64,000 nt of DNA from Emcibacteraceae bacterium. GTDB taxonomy: Bacteria > Pseudomonadota > Alphaproteobacteria > Sphingomonadales > Emcibacteraceae. The notes below the pieces were generated by a model. That model was not told the origin of the DNA. It searched no databases and saw only the letters and a list, made by a program, of their open reading frames with translations. The position numbers were made by a program, and so were the translations under genes. Shown one piece after another: positions 41,370 to 51,070 of the stretch; position 1 is the first letter of the stretch, and each line of letters opens with the position of its first letter. The stretch spans positions 1 to 64,000 of the forward strand of contig JAJFIR010000014.1 of NCBI GenBank assembly GCA_021774795.1. The letters run 5' to 3'.

Positions 41370-43646
41370 TTTTTCCTTTTCAAGGTTTTGTGCATCTTTC
41401 ACTGCAATAGCCGTCATATTTAATATACCGCGCGCGCTGACCTCGGGTGTCACGATATGCGCTGGTAATGCTGCCCCAAGCAAAATTGGCCCCACCAGAA
41501 GGCCACGCTCCACACTTTTGACAAGGCCAAGTGCACTATTGGCACTATCAAGATTAGGGAAAATAAGCAAATTCGCCGCCCCCGTTAACGCACAATCATT
41601 TATCATACCGTTACGCAGTTTTTCATTAAGTGCGGCATCTGCATGCATTTCACCATCTATTTCTAGGCCCTGAGCACGCTCTCTAAGCACTTTGACCGCT
41701 TTTTGCATCTTAACAGCGGACGGGGCTCTCGATGAGCCGAAATTAGAATGAGACAGTAAAGCAACTTTGGGTTTGATACCGAAGAGTTCTATTTGTCTCG
41801 CTGCTGCAATAGTGCTTTCTACGATTTGTTCCATGGTCGGATCAACATCCATAAACGCATCAGCAAAAAACAATGTTTGTTGCGGCAGGATTAAAACACT
41901 AACCGTCGATATTTTTTGCGTGGGACTTTTTCGACCGATAATATCGATGATATAGCGAATATGAAAATCAAAGCGACCATAAGTGCCGCATATCATTGCA
42001 TCCTGATATCCCAGTTTCACCGCCATTGCTGCTATAACTGTGCTGTTTGTTCGCACAATCGTACGCGCCGCTTCTCTCGAAACTCCTTTACGGCCCACTA
42101 TGGAATGATAAGCTTGCCAAAATTCGTTATAACGATCATCATGATGCGGATTTATTACTTCATAATCTACATTAAGTTCAAGGCGTAAACCTAATTTTTC
42201 AATACGTTTTTCAATAATTTCTGGTCGACCAACAAGCGTCGCTTTTACCATCCCTTCATCGACGGCAGCCTGCACCGCGCGAAGCACATTTTCATCTTCA
42301 CCTTCGGCGTAAACCACTTTTTTAGGATCTTTCTTTGCATCTTCAATAATGGGTTGCATTAACATATTAGATTTGAAGACAAAATTTCCAATTTTTTCTT
42401 TGTAGGCTTGCATATCCTCAATCGGGCGTGTTGCGACACCACTATCCATCGCCGCTTGTGCCACTGCGGGGGCAACTTCTAAAATAAGTCTGGGATCAAA
42501 TGGTTTCGGAATAATATATTCAGGGCCAAATTTTAAATCTTCATCGCGGTAGGCGTCCGCCACTTCGTCAGAACTTTCACGGTAAGCAAGATCTGCAATC
42601 GCCCATACACACGCTTTTTTCATTTCATCGTTGATTTCTGTCGCACCAACATCCAAAGCGCCACGGAAAAGAAATGGAAAACAAAGTACATTATTTACCT
42701 GGTTCGGATAATCGGAACGCCCGGTAGCGATTACGGCATCGTCACGTGCCTCCTTACATTCTTCGGGGCTGATTTCCGGTGTCGGGTTTGCAAGTGCTAA
42801 TATAAATGGTCTTTCTGCCATTTTTTTGACCATGGCGGGTTTTAAAATCCCGGGCGCAGAAAGACCAAGAAACACGTCTGCACCGCTAATTGCATCATCC
42901 AGTGTTCGTTTCTTTGTATCACGGGCATAGCGGTCCTTATATTCGTTCATTTCCTTCTTGCGGCCAACATAAACCACACCCTCAATGTCAATCAGCGTGA
43001 TATTTTCTTTTTTAAGGCCAAGGGTCACAAGTAGATCAAGGCAAGCAAGTGATGCCGCCCCACCCCCCGTTGCGACAAGTTTGACATCTTCCAGCTTTTT
43101 TTCAACGATACGAAGGCCATTGGATACCGCTGCTCCCGCAACAATGGCTGTTCCGTGTTGATCATCATGAAAAACGGGGATACTCATCCGCTTTTTAAGG
43201 GCTTCTTCCACAACAAAGCATTCCGGTGCTTTGATATCTTCAAGATTAATGGCGCCAAATGTAGGCTCTAACGATGCAATAATTTCGATAAGCTTATCAG
43301 GATCGCTTTGGTCAATTTCGATATCAAAGACGTTAATACCGGCAAATTTCTTAAAAAGTACCGCTTTTCCTTCCATAACAGGTTTGGAGGCGAGAGGCCC
43401 TATATTACCAAGCCCGAGAACAGCCGAACCATTGGTCACAACACCAACAAGATTTGCACGAATGGTCATATTGGCTGCTTCAGCGGGATCATCGACAATC
43501 GCTTCACATGCGTATGCAACGCCCGGTGAATATGCTCGGGCTAAATCGCGCTGGTTTGCGAGCGGAGTTGTAGGGATAATTGCCATTTTTCCTGGCGTAG
43601 GTTCTTTGTGATAGCGAAGTGACGTTTCTTTAAATTTATCAATCAT
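41349..43646 (-). CDS. maeB: NADP-dependent malic enzyme with C-terminal phosphotransacetylase-like domain
   Basis: The protein has 765 residues. The N-terminal malic enzyme half (about 1-430) has YSPGVAYACEAI, the metal-binding FHDDQHGTAIVAGAA and the NADP-binding VATGGGAASLACLDLL. The C-terminal half (about 430-765) is homologous to phosphate acetyltransferase (VVYAEGEDENVLRAVQAAVDEG, LLSHSNFGSS), where it serves allosteric control by acetyl-CoA rather than catalysis. It converts malate and NADP to pyruvate, CO2 and NADPH. It is a stand-alone gene upstream of ald. Confidence 0.97.
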   Translation of the reverse strand: MIDKFKETSLRYHKEPTPGKMAIIPTTPLANQRDLARAYSPGVAYACEAIVDDPAEAANMTIRANLVGVVTNGSAVLGLGNIGPLASKPVMEGKAVLFKKFAGINVFDIEIDQSDPDKLIEIIASLEPTFGAINLEDIKAPECFVVEEALKKRMSIPVFHDDQHGTAIVAGAAVSNGLRIVEKKLEDVKLVATGGGAASLACLDLLVTLGLKKENITLIDIEGVVYVGRKKEMNEYKDRYARDTKKRTLDDAISGADVFLGLSAPGILKPAMVKKMAERPFILALANPTPEISPEECKEARDDAVIATGRSDYPNQVNNVLCFPFLFRGALDVGATEINDEMKKACVWAIADLAYRESSDEVADAYRDEDLKFGPEYIIPKPFDPRLILEVAPAVAQAAMDSGVATRPIEDMQAYKEKIGNFVFKSNMLMQPIIEDAKKDPKKVVYAEGEDENVLRAVQAAVDEGMVKATLVGRPEIIEKRIEKLGLRLELNVDYEVINPHHDDRYNEFWQAYHSIVGRKGVSREAARTIVRTNSTVIAAMAVKLGYQDAMICGTYGRFDFHIRYIIDIIGRKSPTQKISTVSVLILPQQTLFFADAFMDVDPTMEQIVESTIAAARQIELFGIKPKVALLSHSNFGSSRAPSAVKMQKAVKVLRERAQGLEIDGEMHADAALNEKLRNGMINDCALTGAANLLIFPNLDSANSALGLVKSVERGLLVGPILLGAALPAHIVTPEVSARGILNMTAIAVKDAQNLEKEKSHQWPL

Positions 43647-43695
43647 TTATGTGTATCCTCATATGATCAAATAAATTTATAGTCTTTTATAAAAA

Positions 43696-43723
43696 AAGGG
43701 AAGGACAATCACGTCCCTCCCTT
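43696..43723 (-). terminator. Probable terminator after ald
   Basis: Inverted repeat AAGGGAAGGAC (43696-43706) and GTCCCTCCCTT (43713-43723) has one mismatch and a six-base loop, followed leftward by a U run from the A tract at 43691-43697. It lies 24 bases after the ald stop codon. Confidence 0.8.
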
Positions 43724-43746
43724 AATAATTTTAATTAAATAAATTG

Positions 43747-44868
43747 CTAAACAGCCACTGCTACATATGGCAGATCAAGATCATGCGCTACCGCTTCATA
43801 TGTCACATTACCATTGTGAATGTTAACGCCGTTTTTAAGGTGAGCGTCATCGGCACAAGCCTGTTTCCAACCTTTATCAGCCAAAGCCACAGCAAACGGA
43901 AGGGTTGCATTATTAAGCGCAAACGTTGAAGTATGTGCTACGGCACCCGGCATATTGGCGACGCAATAATATACCACGCCATCAATAATAAAAGTGGGAT
44001 CAGAATGCGTTGTTGGTTTTGAGTTTTCAAAGCAGCCACCTTGGTCAATCGATATATCAACCAGCACAGCGCCATCCTTCATGCATTTTGCAGTATCCGC
44101 TGATACGAGCTTTGGCGCAGCAGCACCGGCGACCAATACTGCTCCGACAACCAAATCTGCTTGTAACACAGCCTGTTCAAGATCATGCGCCGTTGAATAT
44201 TGTGTTTTTACGGTACCGCGAAAACGTGCGTCCAGGTGACGCATTTGGTTAACGTTCCGATCAAACACAGTGACATCTGCACCAAGCCCTACGGCCATTT
44301 CAGCGGCGTTCATTCCTGAAACACCACCGCCGATTACGACAACTTTAGCGGGGGAAACACCCGGCACGCCACCAAGGAGAATACCACGACCCCCTTTCGC
44401 TTTTTCAAGGGCGTGTGCGCCCGCTTGAATGGACATTCGCCCCGCAACTTCGCTCATGGGGGCAAGAAGCGGCAAGGAACCATCATCTGCCGTAACGGTT
44501 TCATAAGCAATCGCCGTACAACCGGAAGCCATCAGTGCCTCAGTTTGTGGTTTATCCGCCGCTAAATGAAGATAGGTGAAAAGTAAGTGACTTTTAGTGA
44601 GCATCGCACATTCGTTTAATTGTGGCTCTTTTACTTTCACAATCATTTCTGCTTTTGCAAAAACCTCTTGTGCCGTCGCAATTATTTCGCAACCTACCGC
44701 TTCATAATCGTCGTCCGTAATTCCAATACCCATACCGGCCCCGGTTTCAATGATCACGCTATGACCGTGGCGGATAAGTTCTGAAGCGCTTGAAGGTGTA
44801 AGACCGACGCGATACTCATGTACTTTAATTTCTTTTGGACAACCGATAATCATAACTACTTTTCCCAT
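43747..44868 (-). CDS. ald: Alanine dehydrogenase
   Basis: The protein has 373 residues. It starts with [19 protein letters not shown], the family opening with the substrate-binding Arg. [19 protein letters not shown] includes the catalytic His region, and [30 protein letters not shown] is the NAD-binding Rossmann fold. [12 protein letters not shown] carries the catalytic Asp block. The enzyme interconverts L-alanine and pyruvate plus ammonia. It is divergent from an Lrp/AsnC regulator gene across 113 bases, the common arrangement in which the regulator responds to alanine. Confidence 0.97.
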   Translation of the reverse strand: MGKVVMIIGCPKEIKVHEYRVGLTPSSASELIRHGHSVIIETGAGMGIGITDDDYEAVGCEIIATAQEVFAKAEMIVKVKEPQLNECAMLTKSHLLFTYLHLAADKPQTEALMASGCTAIAYETVTADDGSLPLLAPMSEVAGRMSIQAGAHALEKAKGGRGILLGGVPGVSPAKVVVIGGGVSGMNAAEMAVGLGADVTVFDRNVNQMRHLDARFRGTVKTQYSTAHDLEQAVLQADLVVGAVLVAGAAAPKLVSADTAKCMKDGAVLVDISIDQGGCFENSKPTTHSDPTFIIDGVVYYCVANMPGAVAHTSTFALNNATLPFAVALADKGWKQACADDAHLKNGVNIHNGNVTYEAVAHDLDLPYVAVAV

Positions 44869-44981
44869 AATAAAATTGGATCTTTGATGAATAAAATATA
44901 ACGGATCCCGTAAAAAATATCCTTGCGTTGTTTGCCAATTTTTAATTGATTTTTCGAATACTCTGTCGTATTGATTGCAAT

Positions 44982-45467
44982 ATGCGACATAAGTTCCGAA
45001 ATTTAAAACTAGATAAGATTGATCATGCGATCCTTGATAACCTACAAGTTAATGGAAGAATTAGCAATTCTGACCTCGCGGAAAAGGTTGGATTATCGCA
45101 ATCCGCTTGCCTGCGTCGGGTAAAATCACTTGAAAGAGATGATGTTATAGAAGGTTATGTTGCGGTAATGAATCAAACGGCTGCCGGTCTCCCTGATAAT
45201 GTATTTGTGCAAATCACTGTTGAGAAGCAAACCAAAGAGCTTCTGTCAGAATTTGAGAGAATTGTAAAAGATTGTCCGCAAATAATGGAATGTTATCTGA
45301 TGAGTGGCGACGCTGATTATATGCTTCGCGTTATAGTTTCTGATGCGTCTGACTATGAAAAACTACATATGGAAGTGCTCACTGCTTTGCCCGGTGTTAG
45401 CCAAATAAAATCAAACTTTTCTCTTAGAACGGTGACAAAGAAGAATGATATCCCTTTTAATCTCTAA
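44982..45467 (+). CDS. Lrp/AsnC family regulator, probable regulator of ald
   Basis: The start is set at the ATG at 44982 (161 residues); upstream in-frame codons include a TTG at 44946. The HTH is typical: LDKIDHAILDNLQVNGRISNSDLAEKVGLSQSACLRRVKSLE, followed by the RAM ligand domain (VFVQITVEKQTKELLSEF, CYLMSGDADYMLRVIVSDASDYE). Such proteins form octamers and bind amino acids. Divergent placement from ald suggests it activates ald in response to alanine, as for AldR-type regulators. A TATTG/CAATA inverted repeat (44969-44982) overlaps its start and may be a binding site. Confidence 0.94.
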   Translation: MRHKFRNLKLDKIDHAILDNLQVNGRISNSDLAEKVGLSQSACLRRVKSLERDDVIEGYVAVMNQTAAGLPDNVFVQITVEKQTKELLSEFERIVKDCPQIMECYLMSGDADYMLRVIVSDASDYEKLHMEVLTALPGVSQIKSNFSLRTVTKKNDIPFNL

Positions 45468-45475
45468 TATTATGA

Positions 45476-48082
45476 CTAGTTCATTGCCGCATTAATTTTT
45501 AGAGCTTTTTCTGGACCTGGTTTTTCATTCAGATTTTTAACGACCCTCGTTGAAGGCAAAGTAATAATCGCACTGGTTCCCACATTTTCCTCGCTCCGTA
45601 GCGTAAATTCGCCGCCATGAAGCTCAACTAACTTTTGAACTATCGATAAGCCGAGGCCTGTGCCCTCTTCGTTTAAATCATGGGACTGCTCGATTTGTTC
45701 GAACGGCTTCAATACCTGATCAAGCCGATCTTCCGGAATTCCAATACCATTGTCCTTTATTTCGATAACTCCGGCTCCCTTATAATTTATACTGACATGA
45801 CAAATTATCGCCCCGCCGACATCAGTGAACTTAAGTGAATTTGAAAGCAAATTAATAACGGTACGCTTTATCGAATGAACGTCACCATTCATAAGTATCC
45901 TTTGATCTTCATCATCCTTAATATAAGAAAGTAAAATTTTCTTGGCTTGCGCGCTGGCCTTTAACATATTAAATGCATCACCGATGCAATCGTCCAGATC
46001 AAATACGCCTTCATGCAGTTGCCACTTTCCGGCTTCAATTTTTGATAAATCCAGTATATCATTTATTACGGTCGCAAGATGTTGACCACTATCACTTATA
46101 TCCTGAAGATACTCTTTATATTTGGGCGGGCTTATTTCACCATATATGCCTATCGTCATCGCTTCTGAAAATCCAATTATCGCATTAAGCGGTGTCCTTA
46201 TTTCATGGCTCATATTTGCAAGAAATCTTGATTTTGCTTCACTCGCAATTTCTGCCTCAGCTTGCGATTTTTCCGCCTTGACTTTCGCTTCTTCAGCGAT
46301 CATTTGTGAATTTAAAAGCTGACCTTCAACAACCTTTCGACGTTTTACTTCCCTTCGCAGCCTCGTATTCCACATCAAAATGAACAGAAAAACAATGAAA
46401 GATAAAATAACAATATTTCTAATTAGGTCATAATCCGGTTTTAGCTGATTTTCCATCGACATCCATTTACGGTTTATCGCGTTTTTCTCGATTGACGGAA
46501 TCGAACGTATTGCCTTTTGCATCGAACTGATCAAAAGCGGAAGCTCTTTTCGTATACCGATCACCTCCTCCACCTTATAGGGGGATTCACCAGCAACGAT
46601 AATATCTTCGAGATTTTCATCAGCGATAACAGGAGAAGCAATAACCATACTGCCGATGAAGGCCTCGGCATTACCATTATTAACATTAAGAAGCGCTTCA
46701 TTTACAGAATTAAATTCAATGACATCTATATCAGGATAATCCTGTTTGATAAAACTTGTTACCGCATAATCCTTAACCTGTGCGACTTTGTGATCATGCA
46801 AGGCTTCCATTGTCCCAAGTGGCTGATTTTCTTTTCTCGTGAATATCATGCTGGTCAATGACATATAACTATCTGTAAACTCAAGATATTTACGTCTGTC
46901 AGGGGTTGGTGTCGCCGCAGAAACAATGTCCGCTTCGCCAGATTTTATCTTATCGTAACCCTCGGCCCAGTTTTGGTTTTCAACCCACTGAAATTGGACA
47001 TCAAGTAATCTTGAAATTTCGGCAAGATAAGTACCTGAAATGCCGCTTACATCGCCTTTTTGATCTATAAATTCCAATGGTGCCAAACCGGGATCAGCCG
47101 CGACCCTGATTATCTTATGTTCTGAGAGCCATGTACGCTCTTCAGGGGTTAAATTAATTTCGCCGTTATTGCCCGCCTGTGTCTGCCATTTGATTGAAAG
47201 GTCATTATATTCTTCTTCCGTTATGGAAGACATTCCTTTTTCAACAATCTTTATTAATAATGGCCAATCTTTTCTGGTGCCGACACGAATTAAGTTATCG
47301 GGGATCGAATTGGGTAAATATACTTCGCCAACAATTTCCAGATCACGAATAAAATTTTTATTTATGGCATAATTTATTATTGGTATTCTACCCACATATA
47401 AATCTATCATACCGTTTGATAATGCAATACTTGCTTCGGTCACCGACGCAAACTCAACCGGTTCAATTTCCGGATATTCCTGTCTATATATTTCATCTGA
47501 CCCCGACCCCTCAACAACACCGATTTTTTTCTCGCGTAAGTCATCAATATCTTCGATCCATTCAGTTCCTGTCTTACCGAAATAAGCCAGCTCCATATCC
47601 AGGTAAGGTTTTGAAAAATCCAGATATTTTTCCCGGTTTGGCGTCCTGATTAAAGAATGAATGATGTCCAGTTTTTTGTTTTGAATTAACGCCTGAAGTT
47701 CCTCCCATGTATAACCATTTATGAAATCCGCTTTTAGACCAACTTTCTCCAGGGCCAAATTCATATAATCAACTGAAAAACCTGCTGGCTCACCGGCGCG
47801 TACAAAATCAAAAGGTGCCCATTCCATTTGGTTACTAACTCGCAGGATCGGATGTTCTGATATCCAAACTTGCTCTTCATCTGTTAGAATAAGTTGTTCA
47901 ATAGTTTGTTGGCTGATGATCGCATCGCTGCGGGTGGTGTTCAACGGCAATTTTTGTTGTGCGGAGGAGATATCGGTCAGATTGGAAATAAAAATCAAAC
48001 AAGCAATCATCGATACCGTCATGCTTTTCAATAAGCACTGGCCCAATGTGCGCCGCCCATGATATTTTGCCCCAATACACAT
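45476..48082 (-). CDS. BvgS-like sensor histidine kinase with two Venus-flytrap domains (paralogue 5)
   Basis: The protein has 868 residues from an ATG at 48082; an internal Met near residue 20 (MTVSMIACLIFISNL) begins the better signal peptide. It has the same order as the four tandem kinases: domain 1 from LTDEEQVWIS, domain 2 from LTPEERTWLS, one membrane helix, HisKA with His in NMSHEIRTPLN (near 630) and HATPase_c (NLLSNS, DNGIGIP, GTGLGLSIV). Its linker is intermediate, 23 residues between landmarks, with a lysine/glutamate coiled coil. It carries a C-terminal tail of about 20 residues (NLNEKPGPEKALKINAAMN) absent in the others. It lies over 11 kb from the array, convergent with the Lrp gene and 160 bases downstream of a PAS kinase. 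Confidence 0.9.
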   Translation of the reverse strand: MCIGAKYHGRRTLGQCLLKSMTVSMIACLIFISNLTDISSAQQKLPLNTTRSDAIISQQTIEQLILTDEEQVWISEHPILRVSNQMEWAPFDFVRAGEPAGFSVDYMNLALEKVGLKADFINGYTWEELQALIQNKKLDIIHSLIRTPNREKYLDFSKPYLDMELAYFGKTGTEWIEDIDDLREKKIGVVEGSGSDEIYRQEYPEIEPVEFASVTEASIALSNGMIDLYVGRIPIINYAINKNFIRDLEIVGEVYLPNSIPDNLIRVGTRKDWPLLIKIVEKGMSSITEEEYNDLSIKWQTQAGNNGEINLTPEERTWLSEHKIIRVAADPGLAPLEFIDQKGDVSGISGTYLAEISRLLDVQFQWVENQNWAEGYDKIKSGEADIVSAATPTPDRRKYLEFTDSYMSLTSMIFTRKENQPLGTMEALHDHKVAQVKDYAVTSFIKQDYPDIDVIEFNSVNEALLNVNNGNAEAFIGSMVIASPVIADENLEDIIVAGESPYKVEEVIGIRKELPLLISSMQKAIRSIPSIEKNAINRKWMSMENQLKPDYDLIRNIVILSFIVFLFILMWNTRLRREVKRRKVVEGQLLNSQMIAEEAKVKAEKSQAEAEIASEAKSRFLANMSHEIRTPLNAIIGFSEAMTIGIYGEISPPKYKEYLQDISDSGQHLATVINDILDLSKIEAGKWQLHEGVFDLDDCIGDAFNMLKASAQAKKILLSYIKDDEDQRILMNGDVHSIKRTVINLLSNSLKFTDVGGAIICHVSINYKGAGVIEIKDNGIGIPEDRLDQVLKPFEQIEQSHDLNEEGTGLGLSIVQKLVELHGGEFTLRSEENVGTSAIITLPSTRVVKNLNEKPGPEKALKINAAMN

Positions 48083-48242
48083 ATCTAATACCGATAAACT
48101 TAATGATTAATATCAGCCATAGATAGTAGAGACTATAGATTAAAGGATCGTTAATCGAAAGATAAATATTGAAAGTAAAACGCATTGAATTAAGGGGAAA
48201 ATAAGGTATAGCATGACCGGGCGGTCACATTATTGACGTCCC

Positions 48243-49523
48243 TTAAGCATGCAATTGCTGATATTCTTCTGCCGATGCCACATTCGCCAGTGGAAGTTCA
48301 ATCCAAAAGTTACTTCCAACGCCAAATTGGCTTTCAAAACCGATCCGCCCATCCATCTGCTCGACAAGCATTTTTGTAACAGCAAGTCCTATTCCGGCCC
48401 CTTCTTTCGCTATCGTCGCATTACCTTCAAGTCTGTGAAACATCTGGAACACGTGATCGTAATCTTTTCTTGCGATACCAAGACCCGTATCTGATATAGA
48501 TACACGAAGATAGTTATCTTCGGTTTCATAACCGTCGACGATAATCACACCTTCATCCCGATTATATTTTACAGCATTGGAAAGAAGATTGAACAAACAT
48601 TGCTTATAGCGCGTTTTATCGGCAAGCAGTTCGATCGTTGGGATCTTTCTAAATCTATCTATAACCTTAAGTTTTCTTCTATCAGCAAGTGGCGCTGTCA
48701 TTACCAGAATTTCATCAATCACTTCGTTGCAAACAATTTGTTCAACATTGAGAGACAATTGTTGTGCCTCTATTTTGGATAAATCAAGTACATCATTGAT
48801 AAGCTCAAGCAAATGATTGCCGCCTTCAATAATATGCTCCACATATTCGTCTTGCCGATCCGTAAGTGCGCGGGATGGATCATACTGCAACATCTGGGCA
48901 AACCCGAGAACAGCGTTCATCGGCGTGCGCAGTTCATGGCTCATAGAAGCAAGAAATTCTGATTTTGCCAAATTTGCCGCTTGCGCCGCTTCGGTTTCTT
49001 TTTGCAACGCATTTTTGGACCGCATTATTTCTTCATTGATTTCTTTTAGTCTTTCGTCGGAACTTTTTTGTTTTGTGATATCCGCAGATACGACCATAAT
49101 ATATTCAACTTGTTCTTTATCATTTAAAACCGGAACAAGGGTAGATTGAAACCATAAACGGCTTCCATCCGATATGATCAGATCTGATTCAAAAGTAAAA
49201 ACTTCGCCTGTATTCTTTGCTTTATCGAGGTTTTCGATCATCTCCCTTTTTGAATGTTCTGGATAAAATTTTAATGGAAATGGTCTGCCATATAGTTTGG
49301 TCACATCTTCGATGCTGAGCGCTTTTATGCCAGCACTGCTCATGTATTGAAGGTTATAATCTAAATCGACAATTTTTGTACAAACCGGTGAATTTTCCAG
49401 GAGCACTGTGCTTTGCTTCTCAAAATATGCCCGTTCCGATACTGCTTTATTAAGCTCATTTTTGGTATTTTGTAGAACCTTAACCCGTTTTATCAGGTCC
49501 TTATATGAAGGTTGCTTGTTCAT
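48243..49523 (-). CDS. Soluble PAS-domain sensor histidine kinase
   Basis: The protein has 426 residues and no membrane segment. A short coiled coil (VLQNTKNELNKAVSERAYF) precedes a PAS domain at about 35-155 (LLENSPVCTKIVDLDYNLQYM ... VEYIMVVSADIT). A helical linker leads to HisKA with H196 in LASMSHELRTPMN and HATPase_c (NLLSNA, DTGLGI, GAGIGLAVTK). The G2 box reads GAGIGLAV. The PAS ligand is not predictable. The phosphorylation partner is not adjacent; this kinase is 160 bases upstream of paralogue 5 on the same strand, with which it could share a pathway. Confidence 0.92.
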   Translation of the reverse strand: MNKQPSYKDLIKRVKVLQNTKNELNKAVSERAYFEKQSTVLLENSPVCTKIVDLDYNLQYMSSAGIKALSIEDVTKLYGRPFPLKFYPEHSKREMIENLDKAKNTGEVFTFESDLIISDGSRLWFQSTLVPVLNDKEQVEYIMVVSADITKQKSSDERLKEINEEIMRSKNALQKETEAAQAANLAKSEFLASMSHELRTPMNAVLGFAQMLQYDPSRALTDRQDEYVEHIIEGGNHLLELINDVLDLSKIEAQQLSLNVEQIVCNEVIDEILVMTAPLADRRKLKVIDRFRKIPTIELLADKTRYKQCLFNLLSNAVKYNRDEGVIIVDGYETEDNYLRVSISDTGLGIARKDYDHVFQMFHRLEGNATIAKEGAGIGLAVTKMLVEQMDGRIGFESQFGVGSNFWIELPLANVASAEEYQQLHA

Positions 49524-49754
49524 TTAGAAGTCACCTTATTTCGTTGACCCCCAAGTGTTCCTTCCCAAATTATATATAACATAATTATTAAATAAATAGT
49601 AACAAATTATTTTCAATTAAAGATTTTCATACCAATTTCAGTTACAAATGCTTATCAGTACTTGTTGAGTACATTTAAACTTGCCCAAAATCAGATTCCC
49701 TGCTAATTCCTAAACCCTAAATATATTATCCATTTTTCTGATAAGGAAAACAGA

Positions 49755-51050
49755 ATGATTCCACGTTATTCGCGCGAAGTAATGACTTCAATTTGGGAGC
49801 CGCAATCACGGTTTCAAATCTGGTTTGAAATTGAAGCGCATGCCTGTGATGCCCTTGCGGAACTTGGTGTAATTCCGAAAGAAAGTGCTAAAATTATCTG
49901 GGAAAAAGGAAATTTTGACATTGACCGCATCGATGAAATTGAAAAAGAAGTAAAACATGATGTCATCGCCTTCTTAACATCACTATCTGAATATATCGGT
50001 CCCGAAGCCCGTTTTGTGCATCAGGGCATGACCTCGTCTGATGTACTCGACACATGTTTAAGCGTTCAGTTGGTCAAAGCGGCCGATATACTTATTGATG
50101 ATGTTAAAAAGCTGCTGGTCGTGCTAAAGTGCCGCGCAATGGAGCATAAAATGGATGTTTGCATTGGCCGCAGCCACGGCATTCATGCGGAGCCCGTAAC
50201 ATTCGGCCTTAAAATGGCGGAAGCATACGCCGAGTTTGACCGTAACCTCGCCCGACTTAAAATGGCCCGTGAAGAAATTGCCACCTGTGCAATTTCAGGG
50301 GCGGTTGGCACATTCGCCAATATAGATCCCTATGTGGAGGAACATGTTGCTAAAGCAATGGGACTAACGGCGGAGCCCGTTTCAACGCAGGTCATCCCTC
50401 GCGATCGCCATGCCATGTTTTTCTGCACGCTCGGCGTTGTGGCCAGTTCCATAGAACGCCTTGCTGTTGAGGTCCGTCATTTGCAGCGCACCGAAGTTTT
50501 GGAAGCAGAAGAGTTTTTTTCAAAAGGACAAAAGGGTTCATCGGCAATGCCCCATAAAAGAAACCCTATATTAACTGAAAACCTGACCGGGCTTGCCCGT
50601 CTTGTGCGCGGAATGGCCCTGCCCGCTATGGAAAATGTCGCCCTTTGGCACGAACGGGATATTTCCCATTCGTCGGTTGAACGGATGATCGGCCCCGATG
50701 CCACTGTCACTCTTGATTTTGCACTTGCTCGTCTGATTAATGTTATGGATAAACTTGTTGTTTACCCGGATAACATGCAAGCCAATATGGACAAGCTAGG
50801 TGGCCTTCATAATTCGCAGCGTATGTTACTCGCCCTCACCCAAGCGGGTGTCAGCCGCGAAGACAGCTACCGACTTGTGCAACGAAATGCCATGAAAGTT
50901 TGGGAGGAAGGCGCCAATTTCGCAGAAGAGCTTAAGGCCGACCCGGAGGTCTCCGCCAAATTATCTGATGCTGAAATCGATGATAAGTTTGATATCGGCT
51001 ATCACACCAAACATATAGACACTATTTTCAAGAGGGTTTTTGGGGAGTAG
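49755..51050 (+). CDS. purB: Adenylosuccinate lyase
   Basis: The protein has 431 residues. MIPRYSREVMTSIWEPQSRFQ is the start of the Bacillus/alphaproteobacterial PurB type. Family blocks are VHQGMTSSDVLDTCL (first catalytic loop), GRSHGIHAEPVTFG and the signature SSAMPHKRNPILTENLTGLAR. It cleaves adenylosuccinate to AMP and SAICAR to AICAR, both releasing fumarate. It belongs to the purine gene block but is separated from it by the gene at 51071-52522 on the other strand. Confidence 0.98.
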   Translation: MIPRYSREVMTSIWEPQSRFQIWFEIEAHACDALAELGVIPKESAKIIWEKGNFDIDRIDEIEKEVKHDVIAFLTSLSEYIGPEARFVHQGMTSSDVLDTCLSVQLVKAADILIDDVKKLLVVLKCRAMEHKMDVCIGRSHGIHAEPVTFGLKMAEAYAEFDRNLARLKMAREEIATCAISGAVGTFANIDPYVEEHVAKAMGLTAEPVSTQVIPRDRHAMFFCTLGVVASSIERLAVEVRHLQRTEVLEAEEFFSKGQKGSSAMPHKRNPILTENLTGLARLVRGMALPAMENVALWHERDISHSSVERMIGPDATVTLDFALARLINVMDKLVVYPDNMQANMDKLGGLHNSQRMLLALTQAGVSREDSYRLVQRNAMKVWEEGANFAEELKADPEVSAKLSDAEIDDKFDIGYHTKHIDTIFKRVFGE

Positions 51051-51070
51051 CCTCAAGTTGTATTGAGTAT

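Noticed and set aside
43740-43930. Small + strand frame over the ald 3' end
   Set aside because: Entirely inside ald on the opposite strand, with no signal or ribosome site.
44969-44982. TATTG/CAATA inverted repeat as a firm Lrp operator
   Set aside because: Only five-base arms in an AT-rich gap; noted in the regulator's entry but too weak to list as its own site.
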